Assembly (NCBI RefSeq): GCF_003651185.1
Contig: NZ_RCDC01000004.1
Coordinates: 124,001-188,000 of the forward strand
Length of the DNA: 64,000 nucleotides
Direction: 5' to 3'
Origin: Stenotrophomonas rhizophila
Lineage (GTDB): Bacteria; Pseudomonadota; Gammaproteobacteria; Xanthomonadales; Xanthomonadaceae
Positions 17,547 to 27,143 of this stretch are shown one piece after another. A model generated the notes under the pieces. That model was given only the letters and a program-made list of their open reading frames with translations. It ran no database searches and was not told the origin of the DNA. Both the position numbers and the translations under genes were made by a program. Each line of letters starts with the position of its first letter. The stretch's first letter is position 1.

Positions 17547-17945
17547 ATGATCGCCGTCGATTCGCCGGTGCTGATCGAACTGCTCAGCAACGGCCCGCAG
17601 GCCGATGCCGTGGAGGCCTGCCTGCGGCAGAGCCTGGTCGGCGGGCGCGTGGTGGTCTGCGGCGCGACCCTGGCCGAGCTGTGTGCCTCGCTGCGCGGCG
17701 GCGCCGAAGTGCTTGAGGCCCTGGAGGAGATGGGGGTCCATTTCAACGCGCTGGAGGCGAAATCCGCCCTGCGCGCCGGCGAGATGCAGCGCCGCCACCG
17801 GCAGCGTGGCCAAGGCCGGCGCAGCCTGGACGACTTCATGGTGGGGGCCCATGCACTGCTGCAGTGCGATGGCCTGATCACCTGGAACGACACGTTTTAC
17901 CGCGACTACTTCAAGGGCCTGAAGCTGATCGTGCCGCACGCCTGA
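17547..17945 (+). CDS. vapC: PIN-domain toxin (VapC family)
   Basis: Predicted Mg-dependent ribonuclease toxin, 132 residues from the ATG at 17547 ([13 protein letters not shown]). A GTG at 17526, inside the antitoxin gene, would add seven residues but is less typical. PIN acidic residues are visible: Asp5 (IAVDSPV), Glu in LAELCASL, Asp in [13 protein letters not shown] and a final Asp in [12 protein letters not shown], so the active site looks complete. Family targets are usually tRNA or rRNA; the target here is unknown. The pair interrupts the stretch between the porin and acnB. Confidence 0.87.
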   Translation: MIAVDSPVLIELLSNGPQADAVEACLRQSLVGGRVVVCGATLAELCASLRGGAEVLEALEEMGVHFNALEAKSALRAGEMQRRHRQRGQGRRSLDDFMVGAHALLQCDGLITWNDTFYRDYFKGLKLIVPHA

Positions 17946-17964
17946 GCCCATACTTTTAAACCGC

Positions 17965-17979
17965 ATTCTTTCAAAGAAT
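17965..17979. promoter_or_regulatory. Palindrome in the acnB leader
   Basis: Perfect seven-base inverted repeat ATTCTTT-C-AAAGAAT in the 49-base gap before acnB, just ahead of its Shine-Dalgarno GGGAG. With a one-base loop it suits a protein operator better than an RNA hairpin. The A/T-rich bases just upstream (ATACTTTTAAA) may be part of the promoter. Confidence 0.4.
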
Positions 17980-17994
17980 CACCCGGGAGTTGTC

Positions 17995-20580
17995 ATGTTG
18001 GAAGCCTACCGCCACCACGTAGCCGAGCGCGCCGCGCTTGGCATCCCGCCGCTGCCGCTGAGCGCCCAGCAGACGGCCGACGTCATCGAGCTGCTGAAGA
18101 ACCCGCCCGCCGGCGAAGCCGAGTTCCTGCTGGAACTGCTGACCCACCGCGTGCCGGCCGGCGTCGATGACGCGGCCAAGGTCAAGGCCTCGTACCTGGC
18201 CGCGATTGCCCTGGGCAGCGAAGTCAATCCGCTGATCACGCGCGAGCGCGCCACCGAACTGCTGGGCACCATGCTCGGCGGTTACAACGTCGCCCCGCTG
18301 GTCCAGCTGCTGGACGACAGCGCCGTGGGTGCCATCGCCGCCGATGCGCTGAAGAACACCCTGCTGGTGTTCGATGCGTTCCACGACGTGCAGGAAAAGG
18401 CCAAGGCCGGCAACGCGAACGCCCAGGGCGTGCTGCAGAGCTGGGCCGATGCCGAATGGTTCACCAGCCGTCCGCAGGTGCCGGAAAGCCTGACCATCAC
18501 CGTGCTCAAGGTGACCGGCGAAACCAACACCGACGACCTGTCGCCGGCCCCGGACGCCACCACCCGCCCAGACATCCCGCTGCACGCCTTGGCGATGCTG
18601 AAGAACAAGCGTGATGGCATCGAGCCGGAAGAAGACGGCAAGCGCGGCCCGGTCAAATTCATCGAATCGCTGAAGGACAAGGGCCACCTGGTCGCCTACG
18701 TGGGCGACGTGGTCGGTACCGGTTCCAGCCGCAAGTCGGCCACCAACTCGGTGCTGTGGTTCACCGGCGAAGATATTCCGTTCATTCCGAACAAGCGCTT
18801 CGGCGGCGTGTGCCTGGGCTCGAAGATCGCGCCGATCTTCTACAACACGATGGAAGACGCCGGCGCGCTGCCGATCGAACTAGACGTGTCGCAGATGAAC
18901 ATGGGCGATGTGATCGAGCTGCGCCCGTACGACGGCAAGGCCCTGAAGGACGGCGCGGTCATTGCCGAGTTCAAGGTGAAGTCCGACGTGCTGTTCGACG
19001 AAGTGCGCGCCGGTGGCCGCATTCCGCTGATCATCGGCCGCGGCCTGACCGCCAAGGCGCGTGAAGCGCTGGGCCTGGCCCCGACCGATCTGTTCCGCCT
19101 GCCGATGGACCCGCCGGATACCGGCAAGGGCTTCTCGCTGGCGCAGAAGATGGTCGGCCGCGCCTGTGGCCTGCCGGAAGGCCAAGGCATGCGCCCGGGT
19201 ACCTACTGCGAACCGAAGATGACCTCGGTGGGCTCGCAGGACACCACCGGCCCGATGACCCGTGACGAGCTGAAGGACCTGGCCTGCCTGGGCTTCTCGG
19301 CCGACCTGGTGATGCAGTCGTTCTGCCACACCGCAGCGTACCCGAAGCCGGTGGACGTCAAGACCCACCACACGCTGCCCGAGTTCATCTCCACCCGTGG
19401 CGGCATCTCGCTGCGCCCGGGCGACGGCGTGATCCACAGCTGGCTCAACCGCATGCTGCTGCCCGACACCGTCGGCACCGGTGGCGACTCGCACACCCGT
19501 TTCCCGGTGGGCATTTCGTTCCCGGCCGGCTCGGGCCTGGTCGCCTTCGCCGCTGCCACCGGCGTGATGCCGCTGGACATGCCCGAATCGGTGCTGGTCC
19601 GCTTCAAGGGCACGATGCAGCCGGGCGTGACCCTGCGTGACCTGGTCAACGCGATCCCGCTGTACGCGATCAAGTCCGGTCTGCTGACCGTGGCCAAGGC
19701 GGGCAAGAAGAACATCTTCTCCGGCCGCATCCTGGAAATCGAAGGTCTGCCGGAGCTGAAGGTCGAGCAGGCGTTCGAACTGTCCGATGCCTCGGCCGAA
19801 CGTTCGGCCGCCGGTTGCTCGGTGCACCTGAACAAGGAGCCGATCATCGAGTACCTCACCAGCAACATCACGCTGCTGAAGTGGATGATCGCCGAGGGTT
19901 ACCAGGACGCCCGTTCGCTGGCGCGCCGCATCGAGAAGATGGAAGCCTGGCTGGCCAACCCGGAGCTGCTGGCCCCGGATGCCGACGCCGAGTATGCCGC
20001 CGTCATCGAGATCGACCTGGCCGACATCCACGAGCCGATCGTGGCCTGCCCGAACGATCCGGATGACGTCAAGACCCTGTCCGACGTGGCCGGTGCGGCG
20101 ATCGACGAAGTGTTCATCGGTTCGTGCATGACCAACATCGGTCACTTCCGCGCGGCCGCCAAGCTGCTGGAAGGCAAGCGCGACATCCCGACCAAGCTGT
20201 GGGTGGCCCCGCCGACCAAGATGGATGCCTCGGAGCTGACCAAGGAAGGCCATTACGGCACCTTCGGCACCGCCGGCGCACGCATGGAAATGCCGGGCTG
20301 CTCGCTGTGCATGGGCAACCAGGCGCAGGTGCGCGAAGGCGCGACGGTGTTCTCGACCTCGACGCGCAACTTCCCGAACCGTCTGGGCCGCAACTCCAAC
20401 GTGTACCTGGGTTCGGCCGAGCTGGCCGCGATCTGCTCGCGTCTGGGTCGCATCCCGACCAAAGAAGAGTACATGGCCGACATCGGCGTGCTGGATGCCA
20501 GCAGCAAGGACATCTACCGCTACATGAACTTCGACCAGATCGAGGACTACCAGGAAGTGGCCGGTACGGTTGCTGCCTGA
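17995..20580 (+). CDS. acnB: Bifunctional aconitate hydratase 2 / 2-methylisocitrate dehydratase
   Basis: The main TCA-cycle aconitase of gammaproteobacteria; in other species the iron-free form also binds mRNA. The 861 residues match AcnB. An N-terminal HEAT-like helical domain (about 1-160) is followed by the swivel domain ([16 protein letters not shown]) and the catalytic domains. Cluster ligands are in [15 protein letters not shown] and [11 protein letters not shown]; other active-site segments are [19 protein letters not shown] and [10 protein letters not shown]. Start at 17995 has GGGAG at a good distance. It ends with a REP element and a strong terminator. Confidence 0.98.
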   Translation: MLEAYRHHVAERAALGIPPLPLSAQQTADVIELLKNPPAGEAEFLLELLTHRVPAGVDDAAKVKASYLAAIALGSEVNPLITRERATELLGTMLGGYNVAPLVQLLDDSAVGAIAADALKNTLLVFDAFHDVQEKAKAGNANAQGVLQSWADAEWFTSRPQVPESLTITVLKVTGETNTDDLSPAPDATTRPDIPLHALAMLKNKRDGIEPEEDGKRGPVKFIESLKDKGHLVAYVGDVVGTGSSRKSATNSVLWFTGEDIPFIPNKRFGGVCLGSKIAPIFYNTMEDAGALPIELDVSQMNMGDVIELRPYDGKALKDGAVIAEFKVKSDVLFDEVRAGGRIPLIIGRGLTAKAREALGLAPTDLFRLPMDPPDTGKGFSLAQKMVGRACGLPEGQGMRPGTYCEPKMTSVGSQDTTGPMTRDELKDLACLGFSADLVMQSFCHTAAYPKPVDVKTHHTLPEFISTRGGISLRPGDGVIHSWLNRMLLPDTVGTGGDSHTRFPVGISFPAGSGLVAFAAATGVMPLDMPESVLVRFKGTMQPGVTLRDLVNAIPLYAIKSGLLTVAKAGKKNIFSGRILEIEGLPELKVEQAFELSDASAERSAAGCSVHLNKEPIIEYLTSNITLLKWMIAEGYQDARSLARRIEKMEAWLANPELLAPDADAEYAAVIEIDLADIHEPIVACPNDPDDVKTLSDVAGAAIDEVFIGSCMTNIGHFRAAAKLLEGKRDIPTKLWVAPPTKMDASELTKEGHYGTFGTAGARMEMPGCSLCMGNQAQVREGATVFSTSTRNFPNRLGRNSNVYLGSAELAAICSRLGRIPTKEEYMADIGVLDASSKDIYRYMNFDQIEDYQEVAGTVAA

Positions 20581-20608
20581 TCCGGGCGCCGGGCGCTGCC
20601 CGGCCTTG

Positions 20609-20633
20609 GTAGCCATCGACCGTTGGTCGATGG
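20609..20633 (+). repeat. SMAG-type REP element
   Basis: GTAG followed by a perfect palindrome with arms CCATCGACC / GGTCGATGG and a GTT loop. It has the same plan as the element at 7802-7827 and sits directly between the acnB stop and its terminator. Confidence 0.85.
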
Positions 20634-20645
20634 ATGAGAGACTAA

Positions 20646-20672
20646 AACACCCGGCGCGAGCCGGGTGTTTTT
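20646..20672 (+). terminator. Rho-independent terminator of acnB (possibly bidirectional)
   Basis: Ten-base perfect stem AACACCCGGC / GCCGGGTGTT with a GCGA loop, followed by TTTTT. The next gene is convergent and its stop starts at 20674, so the hairpin probably serves both strands (AAAA precedes it). Confidence 0.9.
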
Positions 20673-20673
20673 G

Positions 20674-21972
20674 TTACGGGAGAACCTGGGTGGCGGAGAG
20701 GTCAGCCTGTGGCGGCGCGCCGCTGCTGCCGGTCTCGTCGCCTGACGCGCTCTGCTGTTCGTCCGCCGACTTGCTGCAGGTCTGCGGTGCAGGGCGCACC
20801 TGCTGTGGCGACAGGCTGCCGTCGGCCTTCACCTGGCGGATGTGCAGGCGACACATGCTTTCGGCCACATCCATCTCGACCTCGTAGTCCTGACCTGGCC
20901 TGGGCACGAACTGTGCCGACAGCGTGCCCGCGCAGTGATAGTTGGCACTGTTTTCAATGCGGGCGTCGACAATGAGCGGTTTGCCGCCCGCCACCTCGTA
21001 TTCTTCGTAGTTGGGCATGGAAAACAGCACGCTCTTCATGTTGCGCACCGTATTGGTCTCGGGGATGCCGATCACGATGTTCTTCGGGGCGCCGCCGAAC
21101 AGCCCGCCGATGGCCCGCGCGTTGGACCGCTTGACCTCGATCTTGCCGCGATAGTCAGTGCTGCAGGTCGCCTCGGTATACACGGTGATGCCGCGTCCCG
21201 AGGCGCCGAAGATACGTACTCGTGCCGGCGGGACTACGCCGCCCGCATAGTCACTCAGGTCTTCGGTCGCAAGCGGGCGCGGGTAGAACGTGGGCATCTT
21301 TCTGGCCAGCTGGCCCACACAGTTCAGCGCAATCTCCGAGGAGGCAAGCTTGACCATGGCGTAGTCGTTGGCCTGCCATTGGTCCAGTGTGGCGGTTCGG
21401 TCGCTGTTGCTGCAGGTGGTCACCCCGTCCAACGTTCCATCGGCCCATCGCTGTTCGACCGAGGTACGGTGGTTGAGCCGGTATACCGGATTGTCGCGGC
21501 GATTGCCTTGGTGGACCAGCGCCCACTGGCCGACCAGGAACCGCAACGTGCTGCCTCCTGAGGGCAAGGCATCGGGAGCATGGCGAAAGTAGCTGGCCAC
21601 CATTGCGTTGGCCATTGCGGGCATCAGCGTGATGCCCGGGCTCGGTTGGCTGTCGATGGTGCTACCGGGCAGCTTGTCGCGCAGGTAGTACTTGGGTCGG
21701 TTGTCGCCGAACACCTTTCCCAGGCCGGTCTGGTTGAGACTCTTGCTGTCCTCTGGCGTGACGATGCGCAGGACAAGGTCGGTCTGGCCGCGCCATAACG
21801 AGGTGGTGTCCGGGGCGCTATCGATCCGCACCCGGTCGGCCCAGTTGGCAGGATTCTCCGGGAGGGTGGCCGCGCCGACATTGTCGTTTGCGGGGGCCGC
21901 ATTCGCGGCTGCCGAGGCGAGCAGAAGAGGGGCCAACAGGCGCCTGCTTGTGGGGGAAAGGCGTAATGCCAT
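20674..21972 (-). CDS. Secreted protein of unknown function
   Basis: A 432-residue protein I do not recognise. The N-terminus has a signal peptide (RRLLAPLLLASAAANAAPA), so it is exported, probably to the periplasm or outside. The mature part has about six cysteines (CSNSD, NCVGQL, CSTDYRG, YHCAG, MCRLH, TCSKS) that could form disulfides, and ends in a low-complexity Gln/Ser/Gly tail. A conserved-looking segment reads ARVRIFGASGRGITVYTE. No catalytic motif was found. Start at 21972 is supported by AAGGAG upstream. It follows cheB on the same strand after a terminator and is probably a separate unit; its stop abuts the acnB terminator. Confidence 0.75.
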   Translation of the reverse strand: MALRLSPTSRRLLAPLLLASAAANAAPANDNVGAATLPENPANWADRVRIDSAPDTTSLWRGQTDLVLRIVTPEDSKSLNQTGLGKVFGDNRPKYYLRDKLPGSTIDSQPSPGITLMPAMANAMVASYFRHAPDALPSGGSTLRFLVGQWALVHQGNRRDNPVYRLNHRTSVEQRWADGTLDGVTTCSNSDRTATLDQWQANDYAMVKLASSEIALNCVGQLARKMPTFYPRPLATEDLSDYAGGVVPPARVRIFGASGRGITVYTEATCSTDYRGKIEVKRSNARAIGGLFGGAPKNIVIGIPETNTVRNMKSVLFSMPNYEEYEVAGGKPLIVDARIENSANYHCAGTLSAQFVPRPGQDYEVEMDVAESMCRLHIRQVKADGSLSPQQVRPAPQTCSKSADEQQSASGDETGSSGAPPQADLSATQVLP

Positions 21973-21992
21973 GATCTAACTCCTTGAAGGGC

Positions 21993-22026
21993 AAAAACAG
22001 AAACGCCGGCCATTCCTGGACCGGCG
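21993..22026 (-). terminator. Terminator after cheB
   Basis: Stem CGCCGG (22004-22009) / CCGGCG (22021-22026) with an 11-base loop, followed on the minus strand by a U-rich run (AAAAACAGAAA on the plus strand). It closes the cheR-cheD-cheB unit. Confidence 0.65.
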
Positions 22027-22077
22027 ATGTTCATTGTGACGGACAAGAATGCAGGCGTGCGGCTACGCGATCAGCGG

Positions 22078-23148
22078 TCAACCCCGGGCCAACGCCATCA
22101 ATCGCTCTGCAATCCGCTCCAGCGGCACCATTTCCTCGGCCGCGCCGATCCTCACTGCGCTGCCCGGCATGCCCCAGACCACGCTGGTGGCTTCATCCTG
22201 CACGAGGGTGGGGGCGCCGGCGTTGCGAAGATCCAGCAAGCCGCGCGAACCGTCGTCGCCCATGCCGGTCAGGATCGCGCCGATGGCGTTGGCGCCGGCG
22301 CTTTCGGCCACCGAGCGGAACAACACGTCCACCGCCGGCTTGTGCCGGTTGATCGGCGGGCCGTCGTCGATCCGGCAGCGCCAGCGGGCGCCGTCGCGGA
22401 TCACGCGCAGGTGCTTGCCACCGGGCGGCAGGTAGGCGTGGCCGGGCAGGACCGCTTCGCCGTCGCTGGCTTCGCGCACGGACATTGCAGAATGGCGGTC
22501 CAAGCGCTCGGCGAACGGGGTGCTGAACTGTGCCGGCAGGTGCTGGGTCATCACCACGGCCGGGGCATCGGCAGGCAGGCCTTCCAGCACCACGCGCAGG
22601 GCTTCGGTGCCCCCGGCGGAGGCGCCGATGGCGATCAGGCGGTCGGTGGTGCGGAACTGGATGGAGCGCGGTGTCGCCACCGGCGCCACGGCACCCAGGG
22701 TGATCCGGGGCGGATTGGGCCGGGACAGCGGGCGCACGCGCGAGCGTGCGGCCATCTTGACCTTGGCGATGATCTCGTCGGCGTAGCCCTGCAGGCCACG
22801 TGCGACATCCAGCTTGGGCTTGGACACGAAGTCCACCGCGCCCAGGGCCAATGCCTGCAGCGTGGTGTCAGCGCCACGCTCGGTCAGCGAGGAGATCATC
22901 ACCACCGGCAGCGGATGCAGGCGCATCAGGTTTTCCAGGAAGGCCAGGCCATCCATCCGTGGCATTTCCACGTCCAGGGTGATCACGTCCGGCGCCAGGC
23001 GCTTGATCTTCTCGCGCGCCAGCAGGGGGTCGGCAGCGGTGCCGACGACCTCGATGCCGGGATCGCTGGCGAGGATCTCGCTCAGCATCTGGCGGACGAC
23101 CGCCGAGTCGTCGACGATCAGCACTTTGCAGGGCACACCGTGGGTCAT
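22078..23148 (-). CDS. cheB: CheB, chemoreceptor methylesterase/deamidase
   Basis: Removes methyl groups from receptor glutamates and deamidates glutamines to reset sensitivity. The 356 residues hold an N-terminal receiver domain (phospho-acceptor Asp59 in [12 protein letters not shown]) and a C-terminal esterase. Catalytic Ser178 (IGASAGG), His203 (MTQHLPAQF) and the Asp in GMGDDGSRG are present, so it should be active. The start overlaps the cheD stop by four bases (ATGA), giving coupled translation. It is the only cheB in the window although there are two cheA genes. Confidence 0.97.
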   Translation of the reverse strand: MTHGVPCKVLIVDDSAVVRQMLSEILASDPGIEVVGTAADPLLAREKIKRLAPDVITLDVEMPRMDGLAFLENLMRLHPLPVVMISSLTERGADTTLQALALGAVDFVSKPKLDVARGLQGYADEIIAKVKMAARSRVRPLSRPNPPRITLGAVAPVATPRSIQFRTTDRLIAIGASAGGTEALRVVLEGLPADAPAVVMTQHLPAQFSTPFAERLDRHSAMSVREASDGEAVLPGHAYLPPGGKHLRVIRDGARWRCRIDDGPPINRHKPAVDVLFRSVAESAGANAIGAILTGMGDDGSRGLLDLRNAGAPTLVQDEATSVVWGMPGSAVRIGAAEEMVPLERIAERLMALARG

Positions 23149-23741
23149 TCGAACAGCTCCACGCCGCCGGTGACCGGGGCCTTGGACAGGCGGGCGCGCA
23201 CCGCAGATTCGGTCGCGGCCACTTCGGCTTCATGCGCGTGCGGCAGGCGCTGCACGACCACGCGGCCGGTATCGGCGAAGAACCACACCTTGCGTGGATG
23301 GATGCCGCACAGGTCCTCGGCGATGATTGGAATGTGCTCGGCCTGCAGGTACTGGCGCACGAACTCGGCGTTGCGGGTGCCGACCGGGTTGCTGGTGAAG
23401 CCCTTGAGCACGTTGGCCCCGCCGAACACCTTGGCCTCCAGCCGCTTGCGGTGTGCGCCGCGCTTGAGCAGATCGTTGATCAGCAGTTCCATCGCGTAGC
23501 TGCCGTAACGCGCGGGCGCGCCATCACCGACGTTGCCCTCGGGCAGCAGGAAGTGGTTCATGCCGCCGATCTTGAGCACTGGATCGCGCAGGCAGGCGGC
23601 CACGCAGGAGCCCAGCGTGGTGGTCAGTGCGGTGTTGTCATCCACGGCGAGGTATTGGGTCGGCAGCAGCTTGGCGGCGGTCACCTGGAAGCGGCTGTCG
23701 AAATAGCGCATCACCTCGTCGTTACGGATCGGCAGACTCAT
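23145..23741 (-). CDS. cheD: CheD, chemoreceptor glutamine deamidase
   Basis: Deamidates specific receptor glutamines. The catalytic Thr and Cys are in [11 protein letters not shown] and the His in [11 protein letters not shown], matching the CheD triad. It has 198 residues, typical or slightly long. It is coupled to cheR upstream and cheB downstream by four-base ATGA overlaps on both sides. Confidence 0.95.
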   Translation of the reverse strand: MSLPIRNDEVMRYFDSRFQVTAAKLLPTQYLAVDDNTALTTTLGSCVAACLRDPVLKIGGMNHFLLPEGNVGDGAPARYGSYAMELLINDLLKRGAHRKRLEAKVFGGANVLKGFTSNPVGTRNAEFVRQYLQAEHIPIIAEDLCGIHPRKVWFFADTGRVVVQRLPHAHEAEVAATESAVRARLSKAPVTGGVELFE

Positions 23742-24598
23742 ACCGGTGCTCCCGGCGCGCGTTTGTACAGCGTGCGGCCGCAGGGCTGGATCAGGTCGGC
23801 GGCGTGCAGGTAGTTCTCCGAGTGGCCGGTATAGAGCAGGCCGTCATCGCCCATGTGCTGGATGAGACGCGAGAGGATCCCGCGCTGGGTCGGTTTATCG
23901 AAATAGATCATCACGTTGCGGCAGAACAGGGCATCGAACGGGCCGCCGACGTCGTAACGGTTGGCGAGCAGGTTGAGCGGGCGGTAGTCGATGAGGTCAC
24001 GCAGGGCCGGATTGACCCGGCAATGGCCTTCGTTGGGCCCGGTACCGCGCTGGAAGTAGCGCTTTCGGAGGGCCGGATCCAGCCCGGCGACGCGGTCGAT
24101 CGCGTACACGCCGCGGCTGGCGGTGGCCAACACCTGGGTGTCCACGTCGGTCGCCAGGATGCGTACCGGCGGTTTGAGCGTGCCGAAGGTCTCGCAGGCC
24201 GTGATGGCCATCGAGTAGGGCTCTTCGCCGGTCGAAGCCGCGCATGACCACAGCTGCAGCGTGCCATGGCCGGCGCGAAGGCGCAGTTCCTCGGTGAGCT
24301 TCTCGAAGTGGTGCGGTTCGCGGAAGAACGCGGTGAGGTTGGTGGTCAGCGCGTTGGTGAACGCCTGCCATTCGTCACCGCCGTGGGCTTCGAGCTGGTC
24401 CAGGTAGTCGCTGAAGCTGCGCATGCCGAGCGCACGCAGCCGCCGCGACAGCCGTCCATAGACCATGTCGCGCTTGGCCGGCGCCAGCGAGATGCCGACG
24501 CGCTGGTAGATCAGCTCGCAGACGCGGCGGAAGTCACGGTCGGCGAACTCGAATTCGCGAGCGTTCGGTGAAGCGGCGTTGGCGGGGGGCGTGGACAC
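23738..24598 (-). CDS. cheR: CheR, chemoreceptor methyltransferase
   Basis: Methylates receptor glutamates with S-adenosylmethionine. A small N-terminal helical domain (about residues 20-90) precedes the SAM-binding domain: [33 protein letters not shown] (the glycine-rich SAM site) and [14 protein letters not shown]. It has 286 residues. The gene lies 53 bases downstream of mcp1, whose product ends in a tether-like NWQAF, so receptor and enzyme are probably made together. Confidence 0.96.
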   Translation of the reverse strand: MSTPPANAASPNAREFEFADRDFRRVCELIYQRVGISLAPAKRDMVYGRLSRRLRALGMRSFSDYLDQLEAHGGDEWQAFTNALTTNLTAFFREPHHFEKLTEELRLRAGHGTLQLWSCAASTGEEPYSMAITACETFGTLKPPVRILATDVDTQVLATASRGVYAIDRVAGLDPALRKRYFQRGTGPNEGHCRVNPALRDLIDYRPLNLLANRYDVGGPFDALFCRNVMIYFDKPTQRGILSRLIQHMGDDGLLYTGHSENYLHAADLIQPCGRTLYKRAPGAPV

Positions 24599-24651
24599 GG
24601 GCGGACTCGCAGGGGAAGGGGGTGCGGTGATCGCGGGATCGCCGCGGGAAC

Positions 24652-26925
24652 TCAGAATGCTTGCCAGTTGCCGTCATCGGCCGGCGTGCTGCGCGGGGTG
24701 CGCACCGGGGCGGCGGCAGGCGGTGCCGGCGGTACCGGGCGGCTGGGGCGGCGCATCGGGGCCAGCTCGGCAACCGCACGGGCGGTCACGGCACTGACCG
24801 CCTGGGCGACCTGATTGTCCAGCCGGAAGATCGCCACCGCATCGGCCAGCTGGGTGGCCTGTTCTTCCATCGCGCGGGCGGCGGCAGTGGCTTCTTCCAC
24901 CAGGGCGGCGTTCTGCTGGGTGGTCTCGTCCATCTGCACCACGGTCTGGTTGACCTGGTCGATGCCGGCGGACTGTTCCTGCGAGGCAGCGGAAATCTCG
25001 GCCATGATGTCGGTCACGCGCTGCACCGAGGCCACGATCTCGCCCATGGTGGCACCGGCCTGGTTGACCAGCTGGGAGCCCTCGGCGACCTTGCCGACGG
25101 AGTCGTCGATCAGGCCCTTGATCTCCTTGGCCGCGCCGGCCGAGCGCTGGGCAAGCGTGCGAACCTCTGAGGCGACCACCGCAAAGCCGCGGCCCTGCTC
25201 GCCGGCACGCGCGGCTTCCACCGCGGCGTTCAGCGCCAGGATATTGGTCTGGAAGGCGATGCCGTCGATGACCGAGATGATCTCGGCGATCTTCCTGGAG
25301 GAGGTCTGGATCGCGGCCATGGTGGTCACCACTTCGCCAACGACGTTCCCGCCCTGGGAGGCCACCGTGTGTGCGCCGATTGCCAGCTGGTTGGCCTGGC
25401 GGGCATGTTCGGCGTTCTGGCGCACCGTGGAGGTGAGTTCCTCCATCGAGGCGGCGGTCTCTTCCAGGTTGGCGGCCTGCTGCTCGGTGCGGCGCGACAG
25501 ATCGCTGTTGCCGGTGGCGATTTCACCGGCGGCCAGGTTGATGCTGCCGGCGGCCTCCTGGATCTGGCCGACGATCTGGGTCAGCTGCGCAACGGTGGCG
25601 TTGGCATCGTCACGCATGGTGGCGAAGACGCCCTGGAAATCGCCGTGCATGCGCGCGGTCAGATCGCCTTCGGCAATGGCCGACAACAACTGCGAGAGCT
25701 TGCCCAGGTTCTCATCGCTGACCTGCATCATCGCGTTGAGGTGACCGATCATCCTGCGGAAATCGTGATCGAAGCGGGCGGTATCGCCCCGCTGGCTGAA
25801 ATCGCCGGCGGCGGCGGCCGCAGCCAGGCGCTGGATCTCGCCATTGATGCTGCCCAGGTTCTGCTTGACCGCATCGACGGTGCTGGTGATGGCGGCCTTC
25901 TCCCCCGGGTAGCGCGCGATATCCGCGCTGAGGTCGCCCTGTGCGTAATGCTGCACCACCGCCAGTACTTCGTCCATGGTCTGCACGTGCGCGCCGACCA
26001 GGGTGTTGGTCTCGTGCACCATCAGGCCGTACTCGCCGGGGAAGGCGGTTTCGTCCATGCGGTAGCCGGTGTTGCCGGCGTCATGACGGCTGGCCATCTC
26101 GCGCTGGCCGCTGATCACCGCGTGCAGCTGTTCCTGCATGCGCGCCATGCTTTCCAGCAGGCGGCCGGGTTCGTCATGGGCCTGCTCGCCGATGCGGCTG
26201 TCCAGCTTGCCGCGGGCGATGCTCTCGGCCACATGGGTGGCCTGGCGCAGGGGCAGGGTGATGCGGTTGCCGATCAGCCAGCTCAGCGCCAGCACGATCA
26301 GCACCACGCCGCCGCCGGTCGCCGCCATGATGGCGGTGAACACCAATGCCTGCTGCTGCACATCGTCCATGTAGACGCCGCTGCTGATCACCCAGTTCCA
26401 TGGTGCGTACATGCCGGCATACGCGACCTTCTCCACCACCTTCTCGGTGCCCGGCTTGGCCCACTGGTAGGAGACGAAGCCGCCGCCGAGGCGGGCCATG
26501 CCGATCTGGTCGTAGTACACGCGCACCCCGTCATCGGTGCGGTAGTCCTTCATGTCCTGCCCGATCAGCTCCTTGCGGAACGGATGCATGAGCATGCGGT
26601 AGTTCGTGTCGTACACGTTGAAGTAGTAGGTGTCGCCGTCGGCACGCATGCTTTCCAGCGCCGTCAGCGCGGCCTGCTTGGCCGCGGCTTCGGTCAGTTC
26701 ACCGCTGTCCGCCAGCCGGTGGTAGTGCTCCAGGATGCCGTAAGTGAGCTCGACCTGGGTCTTCAGGCTGTCCTTGCGGGTGTCGGTCAGATCCAGGTAC
26801 TGCATGCGCGCAGCGACCACCGACAGGGCGATGACACCCAGGGCGATCAGCACGGTCAGCAGGTTGAGCTTGCGCCTGACGGACAGGTTGGAGAAATACG
26901 GGTTCCAGCGGCGGAATAGATTCAT
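24652..26925 (-). CDS. Methyl-accepting chemotaxis protein with single Cache domain (mcp1)
   Basis: Transmembrane chemoreceptor, 757 residues from the ATG at 26925 ([11 protein letters not shown]). A first membrane helix ([20 protein letters not shown]) precedes a periplasmic single-Cache domain (about 40-195) with [18 protein letters not shown], a form linked to small organic ligands. Then come a second membrane helix ([13 protein letters not shown]), a HAMP domain, a second HAMP-like linker and the cytoplasmic signalling hairpin, whose tip contains the near-invariant [20 protein letters not shown]. The C-terminus is NWQAF, close to the E. coli CheR/CheB tether NWETF. A sigma-28 promoter lies at 27026-27052. 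It heads a likely mcp1-cheR-cheD-cheB unit. Confidence 0.93.
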   Translation of the reverse strand: MNLFRRWNPYFSNLSVRRKLNLLTVLIALGVIALSVVAARMQYLDLTDTRKDSLKTQVELTYGILEHYHRLADSGELTEAAAKQAALTALESMRADGDTYYFNVYDTNYRMLMHPFRKELIGQDMKDYRTDDGVRVYYDQIGMARLGGGFVSYQWAKPGTEKVVEKVAYAGMYAPWNWVISSGVYMDDVQQQALVFTAIMAATGGGVVLIVLALSWLIGNRITLPLRQATHVAESIARGKLDSRIGEQAHDEPGRLLESMARMQEQLHAVISGQREMASRHDAGNTGYRMDETAFPGEYGLMVHETNTLVGAHVQTMDEVLAVVQHYAQGDLSADIARYPGEKAAITSTVDAVKQNLGSINGEIQRLAAAAAAGDFSQRGDTARFDHDFRRMIGHLNAMMQVSDENLGKLSQLLSAIAEGDLTARMHGDFQGVFATMRDDANATVAQLTQIVGQIQEAAGSINLAAGEIATGNSDLSRRTEQQAANLEETAASMEELTSTVRQNAEHARQANQLAIGAHTVASQGGNVVGEVVTTMAAIQTSSRKIAEIISVIDGIAFQTNILALNAAVEAARAGEQGRGFAVVASEVRTLAQRSAGAAKEIKGLIDDSVGKVAEGSQLVNQAGATMGEIVASVQRVTDIMAEISAASQEQSAGIDQVNQTVVQMDETTQQNAALVEEATAAARAMEEQATQLADAVAIFRLDNQVAQAVSAVTARAVAELAPMRRPSRPVPPAPPAAAPVRTPRSTPADDGNWQAF

Positions 26926-27025
26926 GGGCAGGGCATCTGAGCGGGCAAAAGCACGTGGCGATGCCAGGAGCACGCGGTGGCGATCACCATCCTGGCTGGC
27001 CGCGACGACGTGTCGGGCAATGCTG

Positions 27026-27052
27026 TTATCGGCCGGATCCGGCGAGTATTGA
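27026..27052 (-). promoter_or_regulatory. Sigma-28 (FliA) promoter for mcp1
   Basis: On the minus strand: TCAATACT, an 11-base spacer, then GCCGATAA, which is a full match to the sigma-28 -10 element. It lies 101 bases upstream of the mcp1 start. Confidence 0.78.
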
Positions 27053-27084
27053 GTGCGTTGCCTATCGGCCATTCAGCCGGCCAA

Positions 27085-27113
27085 CAAAAAACCCCGGTGC
27101 CGAAGCACCGGGG
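27085..27113 (-). terminator. Rho-independent terminator of mcp2
   Basis: Nine-base perfect stem CCCCGGTGC / GCACCGGGG with a CGAA loop and an A-tract (27085-27091) that becomes the U-tract on the minus strand. It separates mcp2 from the mcp1 promoter. Confidence 0.9.
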
Positions 27114-27143
27114 CCTGTCATTCACAACACGCCGCAGGGCGGC

